The notes below the pieces were generated by a model that saw only the letters and a list, made by a program, of their open reading frames with translations, was not told where the DNA came from and searched no databases. A program made the translations under genes and the position numbers. This document shows, one piece after another, positions 1 to 7,046 of a DNA stretch of 10,340 nt (positions are counted from its first letter, which is position 1; each line of letters begins with the position of its first letter). This DNA comes from an uncultured Lachnospiraceae bacterium (GTDB lineage: Bacteria; Bacillota; Clostridia; Lachnospirales; Lachnospiraceae): the NCBI GenBank assembly GCA_902796045.1, contig CADBNQ010000292.1, forward strand, positions 1 to 10,340, written 5' to 3'.

Positions 1-711
1 GGGAAGATACCTGGAGCTGATATGAGAGGTGACCAGTTCATCCCCCTCCTTGATCCCGGCATCCTTGCTGATGTAGATGACATCGATAGTCCCGTCTTTA
101 AAGATCGTCTCCGTGTTCCCCTTGACGATGCAGGTGTCCCTGGAGCCGAACACCATGGCGCTGACCCTGCTCTCATCTTCAATGATGGACCTGACCTTGG
201 CATAGTTGGGCCCCACATCAGTGACAATCCCCACAAGACCGTCGTCAGCCAGCACATTCATATCGACTGCGATCCCGTCATTCTTCCCTTTGTTGATCAC
301 AAATGATTCGTACCAGTTGCCCCCGCCGTTGCTGATCACGCGGGCACCGACCTTCTTATAGTCCTTATATTCATTATCCAGCTCAAGAAGCTGCTGGAGT
401 TCACTGAGCTCTGAAGCGCTGCCTGCCAGTCTGCTGTTCTCCGTCTGAAGCTCTTCCACCTTGGCTGAAAGGGCTTCATTCTCCGCCTGCAGTTCTTTCA
501 TGCTTTTGAAAGAATGGATGTGGTCATCTGCCCAGCTGCCGACGGTATTCAGTCCTTCCTGCATAGGAACGATCAATGTGGAGACTATACGGCCGAAAGG
601 GGAGAAAAATCCCTTAAACAGCACGCTGATCGAGAGCAGGACGCCGCAGATCACTGTGAGAATGATCAGCAGCAGCTTCGGTGATATTTCAAAATTATGA
701 CGATTTCTCAT
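1..711 (-). CDS. mreC: Rod shape-determining protein MreC (3' part missing, runs off left edge)
   Basis: MreC is a membrane-anchored, extracytoplasmic scaffold of the elongasome. It links cytoplasmic MreB filaments to MreD, RodA and the class B penicillin-binding protein. The visible 237 residues begin MRNRHNFEIS. A short basic N-terminus is followed by one hydrophobic segment (about residues 13-33, LLLIILTVICGVLLSISVLF), a predicted coiled coil (about 68-112, rich in Glu, Leu and Lys), and the start of the MreC beta-domain. That domain has family-type motifs GNWYESFVINKGKNDGI (about 131-147) and DDGLVGIV (about 156-163). Near the edge, IKEGDELVTS (about 220-229) matches the usual GDxVvTSG region, but the usual TSG is TSH here. 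The frame is open to base 1, so the C-terminus (perhaps 40-60 residues) is outside the window. The ATG at 709-711 follows a GGGAG at about 719-723 and lies 15 bases after the mreB stop, so the two are probably co-transcribed. Identity is seen from order, topology and motifs. Confidence 0.93.
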   Translation of the reverse strand, partial: MRNRHNFEISPKLLLIILTVICGVLLSISVLFKGFFSPFGRIVSTLIVPMQEGLNTVGSWADDHIHSFKSMKELQAENEALSAKVEELQTENSRLAGSASELSELQQLLELDNEYKDYKKVGARVISNGGGNWYESFVINKGKNDGIAVDMNVLADDGLVGIVTDVGPNYAKVRSIIEDESRVSAMVFGSRDTCIVKGNTETIFKDGTIDVIYISKDAGIKEGDELVTSHISSRYLP

Positions 712-726
712 AAAAGTACTCCCGCT

Positions 727-1773
727 TTACTGGAAATCAGACTCCTGAAGATTATAAGCCATTCTCTCGTACAGAGGATTCTCCATGATCATCCCCAGTC
801 CCTTCACAACAGTGAGCTCCGGATCCTCAACCTTCATAATGTTGAGCCCTGTCTCCTGACGGATGAGGTTGTCCAGATTCTTGATGTAGGTCGAACCTCC
901 CGTCATGCAGATGCCGTCGTGCATGATATCCATGGACAGCTCCGGCGGTGTCTTCTCAAGGATGAATCTTATGGCGTCTATGATAGAGGACATGCTCTCA
1001 GCCATGGCCTCAAAGATCAGGTGATTGTCCACAGTCACCCGGCTGGGGAGTCCTGTGATCAGATTGCGGCCCATAACGTCGCTGGTGATATCCTCATCCT
1101 CCCTGGTTCCGCTGGCCAGCTGCATCTTCAGTCTCTCTGCGCTCTTCATGCCGATCACCAGGTTATGTTTTTTCTTAACGGCCTGCTGGATGGCTTCATC
1201 AAACTTGGTTCCGCCGATCTTAAGCAGGCGGCTCTGGACGATGCCTCCAAGGCTGATCAGGCTGATCTCCGTGGTATCTGCACCGATGTTCACGATCAGT
1301 CTGCCTGTGGCATCGAGGACATCCAGACCTGCTCCCAGGGCATCCGCGATGGGCTTCTCCACAATGCGGATCTTTCTTGTCTTCAGGGTGGAACTTGCAA
1401 TCAGGTCATAGAAGGCTCTCTTCTCAACCTCGGTGATGTCTGTAGGTACAGCGATATAGAATTCCGAATTGCCGTTGGCGACAAGACCTTCCGGGGAATT
1501 CTTCCCCCGGGCAACTTTAAAATACATCTGGATCATGATCTGCATGGCCGTAAAGTCGGCAATCACGCCATTGATGATCGGCTGCCTCACTTCAATATTC
1601 GTAGGGGCCTTCTCGTACATGGAGTATGCCTCGTCACCGATGGCCAGAGGCTCCCTCTCTTTTCTTTTGACATTGGCGATCATGTTCTTCTGCTGCACAA
1701 CCACCCCGGCACCTTTCTGGTATATCTTCAGAGAATTCGTTCCCATATCAATTCCATATATCTTATCAGACAT
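727..1773 (-). CDS. mreB: Actin-like cell-shape protein MreB, divergent nucleotide pocket
   Basis: MreB is a bacterial actin homologue that forms membrane-associated filaments orienting lateral peptidoglycan synthesis. The 348-residue length is normal (family about 335-350). Actin-fold landmarks occur in order: phosphate loop 1 GIDMGT (7-12), IINGVIADF (66-74, usual DGVIADF), AVPTDITEVEKRA (108-120), the putative catalytic Glu139 in VEKP, phosphate loop 2 NIGADTTE (162-169), SLGGIV (174-179), ILEKTPPELSMDIM (271-284) and adenosine-loop TGGS (291-294). Several nucleotide-contact positions differ from textbook MreB. Loop 2 is NIGADTTE, not DIGGGTTE; loop 1 is DMGTNS, not DLGTANT; IEEP reads VEKP; and TGGGA reads TGGST. 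The frame is intact, so it is not decayed. The ATG at 1771-1773 has a strong GAAAGGAG ribosome site at 1783-1790. It lies 79 bases after radC and 15 before mreC, so it belongs to the radC-mreBC transcript. An Mbl-like or MreBH-like paralogue role is possible, but adjacency to mreC favours the main MreB. Confidence 0.92.
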   Translation of the reverse strand: MSDKIYGIDMGTNSLKIYQKGAGVVVQQKNMIANVKRKEREPLAIGDEAYSMYEKAPTNIEVRQPIINGVIADFTAMQIMIQMYFKVARGKNSPEGLVANGNSEFYIAVPTDITEVEKRAFYDLIASSTLKTRKIRIVEKPIADALGAGLDVLDATGRLIVNIGADTTEISLISLGGIVQSRLLKIGGTKFDEAIQQAVKKKHNLVIGMKSAERLKMQLASGTREDEDITSDVMGRNLITGLPSRVTVDNHLIFEAMAESMSSIIDAIRFILEKTPPELSMDIMHDGICMTGGSTYIKNLDNLIRQETGLNIMKVEDPELTVVKGLGMIMENPLYERMAYNLQESDFQ

Positions 1774-1852
1774 CTAAAGCCTCTCCTTTCTTTTCCGATC
1801 AGCCGCGGACTGTACTGTCCTGGTCCTTTACGATCATTGTCTGTTGTCTTCT

Positions 1853-2551
1853 TCATATCAGCTGCTGTTCTTTCAGGCTGGTATAGCATCTGTCTCCGAT
1901 GATGATATGATCAAGCAGCGGGATGCCTACCATGTCTCCAGCTTCCCTTACCCGGGAAGTCAGCAGCAGGTCTTCCCTGCTGGGTTCAGGGGAACCCGAG
2001 GGATGATTGTGTATCAGTATAACATAGACGGCCTTGTGCCTTAAGGCTTCCTGAAAGATCTCTCTGACAGGCACGAAGGCGCTGTTCTCCGTCCCCTGCG
2101 AAAGCAGGATCTCCTGAAGGAGTCTGTGTCTTATGTCAAGCAGGAGCAGCAGAACCCGCTCCTTCTCCAGATGACGCATATACTCCATATAGTATGCAGC
2201 AATATAGTCCGGTGAGCTGAATTCACCGGCTTCCGGGACAGATGCCCTGGCTATCCTCCGTGACAGTTCCACCATGCACAGGATCTGGGATGCCTTGACC
2301 TGGCCGATCCCGGGAATCTGTGTGAGCATATTCCGGTCCATGTGGCACAGACCGAGAAGGCCCTTCCTTGTGGGGTGGGCCTCAAGCAGCTCCCAGGCCA
2401 TCTCCAGAACACTCTGCTCCCTGGTACCGGTTCGCAGAATTACAGCCAGAAGCTCGCCATCACTCAAAGTCTCCGGGCCAGTCTCCTGGCATTTCTCATA
2501 GGGACGTTCCGTCACCGGTCTCTCTTTCATTGTCATAAACCGCTTTCTCAT
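1853..2551 (-). CDS. radC: RadC-family JAB/MPN-domain protein
   Basis: This is a RadC (UPF0758) family protein of 232 residues, typical for the family. The N-terminal part has ERPYEKC...GPETLSDGELLAVILRTGT (about 14-43) and a helix-hairpin-helix core LTQIPGIGQVKA (about 76-87), which suggests DNA contact. The C-terminal JAB/MPN domain carries a full JAMM metal motif HxHx7SxxD: His181, His183, Ser191 and Asp194 within IHNHPSGSPEPSREDL. Glu164 in VREIF is the likely extra acidic residue. The historical link to DNA repair in E. coli is not well supported, so the biochemical role is unknown, although a metallopeptidase-like fold is clear. An upstream GTG (2579-2581) in the same frame would add ten residues but has no ribosome site. 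The ATG at 2549-2551 follows GGGAGG and is preferred. The gene follows its own promoter and leads into mreB, the usual Bacillota neighbour. The normally conserved HPRE before the domain reads PVRE. Confidence 0.92.
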   Translation of the reverse strand: MRKRFMTMKERPVTERPYEKCQETGPETLSDGELLAVILRTGTREQSVLEMAWELLEAHPTRKGLLGLCHMDRNMLTQIPGIGQVKASQILCMVELSRRIARASVPEAGEFSSPDYIAAYYMEYMRHLEKERVLLLLLDIRHRLLQEILLSQGTENSAFVPVREIFQEALRHKAVYVILIHNHPSGSPEPSREDLLLTSRVREAGDMVGIPLLDHIIIGDRCYTSLKEQQLI

Positions 2552-2555
2552 AATA

Positions 2556-2561
2556 CCTCCC
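2556..2561 (-). promoter_or_regulatory. Ribosome binding site of radC (decides start)
   Basis: GGGAGG on the minus strand lies four bases before the ATG at 2549-2551. The alternative GTG start at 2579-2581 lacks a purine-rich site upstream (the sequence there is T-rich), so this site fixes the radC start. The short spacing is slightly below the usual optimum. Confidence 0.7.
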
Positions 2562-2605
2562 TGCGGTCTCTCCACAGGCACGAAAAAGCTGAATAATCAA
2601 ATGAT

Positions 2606-2634
2606 ATTCTAACACATAAAAAAGAATTTGTATA
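2606..2634 (-). promoter_or_regulatory. Predicted sigma-A-type promoter for radC-mreBC
   Basis: On the minus strand, -35 TATACA (2629-2634, 4 of 6 to consensus) is separated by exactly 17 bases from -10 TAGAAT (2606-2611, 5 of 6). A TGTGT run lies directly upstream of the -10, giving an extended -10 TGn element. The region is strikingly AT-rich compared with the flanking genes. A transcript would start near base 2599 and give a 5' leader of about 48 bases before the radC ATG. This separates the cell-shape block from the upstream mutS-miaA block. The call comes from sequence pattern only. Confidence 0.65.
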
Positions 2635-2666
2635 TAGGTAAGTGAACAGGTCGGTCGATATCAGTT

Positions 2667-3965
2667 CTATGTCGGGAGGGACTGTTTTCCTGTCCTGATT
2701 ATCTTTTCCAGAGACATCATGATGCCGAATCTGGCATGCTCCCAGGTGAGCCCTCCCTGAAAATATACAGCATAGGGAGGCCGCAGAGGCCCATCTGCGC
2801 TGAGCTCTATGGAGGAGCCGGATACAAAAGCTCCGGCTGCCATGATGACCCTGGCATCATAGCCCGGCATATCCCATGGTTCGGGTTTTACGAAGCTGTC
2901 TACCGGCGCTGCCGCCTGGATCCCTTCACAGAAGGCACACAGGAGATCCGGATCACAAAGCTCCACCGACTGGATGATATCATGCCGGCTCGCTCTGCTG
3001 TCCGGCACCGTCTTAAAACCCAGCTTTTCATAGACTGCCGATGCAAACACCGCCCCCTTCAATGCCCCCTTCACTACCGTTGGCGCAAGGAAAAGTCCCT
3101 GCAGCATCTGGGATGTGACCCCCAGGGTCGCCCCCACTTCTTTTCCCAGTCCGGGAGAGGTAAGCCGGTGGGCTGCCCGCTCTATGCAGGCATGGGTTCC
3201 GCAGAGGTAGCCTCCTATGGGCGCCAGTCCTCCGCCCGGATTCTTGATCAGGGAGCCGACCACCAGGTCAGCCCCGGCCTGGGAGGGCTCCGTGAGTTCT
3301 ACAAATTCCCCGTAGCAGTTATCAACCATGCACAGGACATCCGGTTTCCTTTCTTTGATAAAGGCAATCAGGTCCCCGATCGCTGCCACGGACAAGGTCG
3401 GCCTTGAGGCATAGCCCTTTGACCTCTGGATGGTGACCATCCTTGTCCGGTCATTTAATGCCTTTTCAATACCCTCATAGTCAAAGCTTCCATCCTCCAG
3501 GAGGTCGACCTGCCTGTAGGATATGCCGTACTCAGCAAGAGATCCGTCAGAAGGCCGTATCCCGATCACTTCTTCCAAAGTGTCATAGGGTTTCCCCACC
3601 GGAGAGAGAAGTTCGTCTCCGGGGCGGAGCTGACTCATCAGAGCCAGGGCCAGGGCATGGGTCCCGCAGGTAATCTGGGGCCGGACCAGGGCATCCTCGG
3701 TCCCGAATACATCCGCATAGATCTTCTCCAGAGTCTCCCTGCCGATATCATTGTAGCCATATCCGGTTGTGGGGGCAAAACAGGCCTCAGAAAGCCGGTT
3801 TTTCTGCATGGCGGAAAGTACTTTGAGCTGATTAACTGCCGATACCCCGTCGATCTCCTCGAAGCGGGGACGCAGGTCCTTTTCCACGGCCAGGCAGAAA
3901 TCATAGACTTCTCCCGAGATCCCCATGGACTGATAGTATTCTTTTAATTGTTTTTCCATATTCAT
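2667..3965 (-). CDS. Methionine gamma-lyase-family PLP-dependent enzyme (YnbB-like, 'aluminium resistance protein' family)
   Basis: This is a 432-residue fold-type I pyridoxal-phosphate enzyme of the Met_gamma_lyase family, often labelled methionine gamma-lyase family or aluminium resistance protein (YnbB-like). Supporting motifs are a substrate-entry segment FAPTTGYGYNDIGRE (about 63-77), a phosphate-cup-like ITCGTHALALAL (98-109), Asp215 in VDNCYGEF (214-221) that should contact the pyridine nitrogen, and the likely Schiff-base Lys241 in SLIKNPGGGLAPIGGY (238-253). Length and motif order fit the family, and no defect is seen. The reaction has not been established for most members; C-S lyase activity on a sulphur amino acid is an inference from fold. 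The ATG at 3963-3965 overlaps the miaA stop as ATGA, with no strong ribosome site, so translation is probably coupled to miaA. A second in-frame ATG two codons on (3957-3959) is an alternative. No terminator follows it before the radC promoter. Confidence 0.85.
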   Translation of the reverse strand: MNMEKQLKEYYQSMGISGEVYDFCLAVEKDLRPRFEEIDGVSAVNQLKVLSAMQKNRLSEACFAPTTGYGYNDIGRETLEKIYADVFGTEDALVRPQITCGTHALALALMSQLRPGDELLSPVGKPYDTLEEVIGIRPSDGSLAEYGISYRQVDLLEDGSFDYEGIEKALNDRTRMVTIQRSKGYASRPTLSVAAIGDLIAFIKERKPDVLCMVDNCYGEFVELTEPSQAGADLVVGSLIKNPGGGLAPIGGYLCGTHACIERAAHRLTSPGLGKEVGATLGVTSQMLQGLFLAPTVVKGALKGAVFASAVYEKLGFKTVPDSRASRHDIIQSVELCDPDLLCAFCEGIQAAAPVDSFVKPEPWDMPGYDARVIMAAGAFVSGSSIELSADGPLRPPYAVYFQGGLTWEHARFGIMMSLEKIIRTGKQSLPT

Positions 3966-4945
3966 ACCTGTCTGTCATCGATGGCTGTGATCCCTTTCTC
4001 CTCCAGGATCTCCAGCATTTTACGCAGGATGGCTTCCTCATCCGGATAATCCTCTTTATTGAGACGGATGACCTCCTTTTCCCTGCGGAACCAGGTCAGC
4101 TGCCGCTTGGCAAAATGCCTGGTATCTTTTTTAATCTGTTCCACGGTTTCTTCCAGGGAACAGCTGCCTTCAAAATAATCAAAAAACTCCTTATAGCCTA
4201 TCCCCTGCATAGAGACCAGGCTGCGCCCTAAGCCTTCTTCATACAGGCTTCGGACTTCTTCTTCAAGACCTTCCTCCATCATCTGATCTACTCTTCGGTC
4301 GATCCGGTCATAGAGGGCAGACCGGTCCATATCCAGGACAAAACAGGCAAATCGGTAAGGGGACACCCTCTCAGCCTGAGCAGCATTGTGCGCGGACAGC
4401 TTTTCCCCCGTCTCGTGATAATACTCCAGAGCTCTGATGACCCGTTTTGTGTTGTTGCAGTGCACCGTGGCAGCATACTCAGGATCCAGCCTCTGCAGTT
4501 CCTGGTGGAGGTATTCCTTTCCCTCCCGGTCAAGGAGATTCTTTAACTCTTCTCTGTAACTTTCCTGATCATCATGTTCTGAAAAATCAGTATCGTAGAC
4601 CAGGGCCCTGATATAGAAACCTGTCCCTCCGGCAATGATCGGGATATGTCCTCTGCCGACAATCTGATGGATGGCTTCTCTGGCCCGCCGCTGGAACTCA
4701 ACCACGTTGAATTCTTCCCGGGGATCAAGCTCTGCCACAAGATGATGTGGGATCCCCTCCATCTCCTCCGGAAGGATCCTGGCTGTCCCGATCTGCATTT
4801 TCTGATAGATCTGCATGGAATCCGCACTGATGATCTCCCCGTCTATAGCCCGGGCCAGTCGGAGGGAAAGACTCGTCTTGCCCACCGCCGTGGGGCCTGT
4901 CAGGATCACCAGAGGGATGTCCTTATCGCTTCCGCCTAAGGTCAT
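3962..4945 (-). CDS. miaA: tRNA dimethylallyltransferase MiaA
   Basis: MiaA transfers the dimethylallyl group of DMAPP to N6 of A37 in tRNAs reading codons that start with U, giving i6A37. The 327 residues fit the family (about 300-330). Visible signatures are P-loop-like GPTAVGKTS (17-25), DSMQIYQKMQIGTA (42-55) with the catalytic Asp42, PHHLVAELDPREEFNV (67-81), GGTGFYIRAL (106-115), NNTKRVIRALEY (164-175), QGIGYKEF (247-254), and the RNA-contact segment DTRHFAKRQLTWFRRE (274-289). All key residues appear intact. The start ATG at 4943-4945 overlaps the mutL stop as ATGA, and the stop overlaps the next gene's start the same way, so translation looks coupled on both sides. The product feeds MiaB, encoded at the head of the same cluster. 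An internal start would remove the N-terminal lead only (about residues 1-10). Confidence 0.97.
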   Translation of the reverse strand: MTLGGSDKDIPLVILTGPTAVGKTSLSLRLARAIDGEIISADSMQIYQKMQIGTARILPEEMEGIPHHLVAELDPREEFNVVEFQRRAREAIHQIVGRGHIPIIAGGTGFYIRALVYDTDFSEHDDQESYREELKNLLDREGKEYLHQELQRLDPEYAATVHCNNTKRVIRALEYYHETGEKLSAHNAAQAERVSPYRFACFVLDMDRSALYDRIDRRVDQMMEEGLEEEVRSLYEEGLGRSLVSMQGIGYKEFFDYFEGSCSLEETVEQIKKDTRHFAKRQLTWFRREKEVIRLNKEDYPDEEAILRKMLEILEEKGITAIDDRQV

Positions 4946-6942
4946 GTCTGAATCCTCTTAAACTTCTTTTCAATCTCATACCTGGTCATGGCTATGATGG
5001 TGGGACGTCCATGGGGGCACTGATAGGGATTATCCAGCTTAAGGAGCTGGTCCATCAGACTGTCCATCTCCCTTTCACTCAGCCTCTGGTTTCCCTTTAC
5101 AGCCGCCTTGCAGGCCATGGAAGCCAGCCGGTCCGTGATAACAGGCAGGTCAGGCTTACTGCTCCCCTCCTCGATCTGGTCCAGGAGCTCGACAAAGAGT
5201 TCCTGCTGGTCCAGTCCGTAGAGGTTATCGGGCACTCCCCGGATACACCAGGCATCCTCGCCGAACTCTTCGATCTGATAGCCAAGAGCAGCAAAAGCGT
5301 CCTGGCAGCTGATATATTTGTTCTTTTCTTTGATGTTGAAATGAATGACGATGGGCGGCGCAACCATCTGGGTGTTGATGGTCTTATCCTCCATGGCCTT
5401 CTTCAATTTCTCATACATGACCTTCTCATGGGCCGCATGCTGGTCCACAAAGAAAAGCTTGTCTTCGTATTCAACGATCCAGTAGGTCAGAAAGGCCTGT
5501 CCGATCAGGCGGTGCCTGGGTCTGGCTTCCTCTGACAGAAAAGGAATATTCCTCAGGGACATCTGCTTCCCCTCCGGCGTCCGCACCACATCGGTGCCGG
5601 ACACACCAGATCTGGCTGGAGCAGCTGCATGGCCGGCGGCGATTTCCGCAGCAGGGCTGGATGGACCGTTCTCAGCTTTCCGCACACCATAAGCAGGCGC
5701 AGGCTCCCTGACCGACATCAGCCCCGGCATCTCCCTGCGGAGTGCAGATTCCTCTTCCGGCAGGGGAATCTGATTGAGATGGAGCCTCTCGATCTTTTCC
5801 TGTATCCGGGCAGAGATGCTTTTCTCCTCCGGTTCAGGAAGAGGGGTCCCTTCCGCGCCTTCTCTTCTCTTCTTCTCAAAGGGTTCCGGTCCGTCCTTTG
5901 GCCCGGGTGCCTTATCTCTGACGTCCTTCCCCGGACTTGTCCGGGTGATCAGGTCCTTCCCGGCAAAGCTGCCGCGAACGGCACCCGCAACGGCCGAATA
6001 CAGTTCTTCCGCATTCTTAAAGCGCATCTCCATCTTGGCCGGATGTACATTGACATCAAAAAGAAGAGGGTCCATCTCGATCATCAGGACGGTGAAAGGG
6101 AACTTATGCACCATGTTGTGTCCCTTGTAACCATCCTCTATGGCACGGGCTATGATATTGTTCTTTAAATATCTTCCATTTACATAATAAAACTCGTAAT
6201 TGCGGTTTCCTCTGGAAATGAGAGGCTTTCCCACATAACCCCTGATCCGGATGCCGGCCTCCTCATGATCGGCAGGCAGCAGATTCCTGGCAATATCCCG
6301 TCCGAAAATGTGATAGATCACATCCTTCAGATTCCCGTTCCCGGGAGTGGACATCTTATTCCTGTTGTCCGAGATAAACTTAAAGGCAATATCCGGATAA
6401 CTTAAGGCCAGTCTCTGCACAAAAGCCTCCACATATCCGGCCTCTGTCATGCCCGATTTCAGGAACTTCCTCCTGGCCGGCGTGTTGTAGAAAAGGTTGC
6501 GGACCACGAAGGTTGTCCCTTCCGGGCAGCCGATCTCCTCTGAGGAAATCTCTTCACTCCCCTCTATGATATAGCGGACGCCTGAAATCCCCTCATCCGT
6601 CTTGGTGATCAGTTCCACCTTGGCGACCGCGCAGATACTTGATAAAGCCTCCCCCCGGAAACCCAGGGAGGAGACAGTGGTCAGATCCTCGGCAGATTCA
6701 ATCTTGCTGGTGGCATGCCGCAGGAAAGCCTTTCTGACCTGGTCTTTGGGGATCCCCGTCCCGTTATCTGTAATCCGGATGAAATCGATCCCCCCGCCCT
6801 TGATCTCTATTGTCACGGCCGTAGATCTGGCATCGACCGCGTTTTCCACCAGTTCCTTCACGATGGATGCCGGCCGCTCAACGACCTCGCCGGCCGCGAT
6901 CTGGTTGATGGTCCCCTGGTCAAGGACATGTATATTGGCCAT
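4942..6942 (-). CDS. mutL: DNA mismatch repair protein MutL (endonuclease type)
   Basis: MutL couples mismatch recognition by MutS to strand nicking. The 666-residue protein has an N-terminal GHKL ATPase domain (about 1-330) with AGEVVERPASIVKELVENA (17-35, catalytic Glu30 and Asn34 region), DNGTGI (59-64), RHATSKI (75-81), LGFRGEALSS (93-102) and YNTPARRKF (152-160). A Pro/Glu/Ala-rich linker spans about 340-470. The C-terminal dimerisation domain carries the metal-dependent nickase signature DQHAxxExxxxE (500-511), ACKAAVK (610-616) and CPHGRP (642-647), plus a terminal FKR. QMVAPP (525-530) sits where Bacillus MutL has its beta-clamp contact, so clamp-stimulated nicking is likely. Presence of the nickase motif fits an organism without MutH. 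The ATG at 6940-6942 has a strong AAAGGAG site at 6949-6956. The 104-base gap from mutS is the one break in the block, while the stop overlaps miaA. Confidence 0.97.
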   Translation of the reverse strand: MANIHVLDQGTINQIAAGEVVERPASIVKELVENAVDARSTAVTIEIKGGGIDFIRITDNGTGIPKDQVRKAFLRHATSKIESAEDLTTVSSLGFRGEALSSICAVAKVELITKTDEGISGVRYIIEGSEEISSEEIGCPEGTTFVVRNLFYNTPARRKFLKSGMTEAGYVEAFVQRLALSYPDIAFKFISDNRNKMSTPGNGNLKDVIYHIFGRDIARNLLPADHEEAGIRIRGYVGKPLISRGNRNYEFYYVNGRYLKNNIIARAIEDGYKGHNMVHKFPFTVLMIEMDPLLFDVNVHPAKMEMRFKNAEELYSAVAGAVRGSFAGKDLITRTSPGKDVRDKAPGPKDGPEPFEKKRREGAEGTPLPEPEEKSISARIQEKIERLHLNQIPLPEEESALRREMPGLMSVREPAPAYGVRKAENGPSSPAAEIAAGHAAAPARSGVSGTDVVRTPEGKQMSLRNIPFLSEEARPRHRLIGQAFLTYWIVEYEDKLFFVDQHAAHEKVMYEKLKKAMEDKTINTQMVAPPIVIHFNIKEKNKYISCQDAFAALGYQIEEFGEDAWCIRGVPDNLYGLDQQELFVELLDQIEEGSSKPDLPVITDRLASMACKAAVKGNQRLSEREMDSLMDQLLKLDNPYQCPHGRPTIIAMTRYEIEKKFKRIQT

Positions 6943-7006
6943 TCTCTTCTCCTTTCGTCACTGACATCGTCCGGTCTGAAATGCAATCTCTGACGCAGGA
7001 TTCTTG

Positions 7007-7034
7007 CGATAACGATTAATTCGAAAACGTATCG
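7007..7034. other. Weak inverted repeat in the mutS-mutL gap
   Basis: Arms CGATAACG (7007-7014) and CGTATCG (7028-7034) can pair over seven bases with one bulged A, around a 13-base AT-rich loop. It is the most structured part of the 104-base gap (6943-7046) after mutS. No run of T follows it on the minus strand, so it is not a standard intrinsic terminator. A role in RNA processing or stability is only a guess. Confidence 0.25.
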
Positions 7035-7046
7035 ATGATTGTCATA

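Noticed and set aside
1774..1852. Possible promoter for mreB (CTGATA, 17 bases, AATGAT around the radC stop)
   Set aside because: Both hexamers match only 4 of 6, with no extended -10. This is near chance level, and the strong promoter before radC explains transcription.
697..1902. A 401-codon open frame on the plus strand opposite mreB and extending into radC
   Set aside because: It covers a complete MreB on the other strand plus the intergenic gap. It shows no domain or family motif and is best explained as an antisense shadow.
2552..2581. Upstream GTG start giving a ten-residue longer RadC
   Set aside because: It has no purine-rich ribosome site. The ATG at 2549-2551 follows GGGAGG and gives the usual family N-terminus.
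2635..2669. Possible terminator after the PLP-enzyme gene (GAAC...GTTC arms, later T-run)
   Set aside because: The arms are only four bases with a 16-base loop, and the T-run near 2615-2625 belongs to the promoter spacer. This is not a credible intrinsic terminator.
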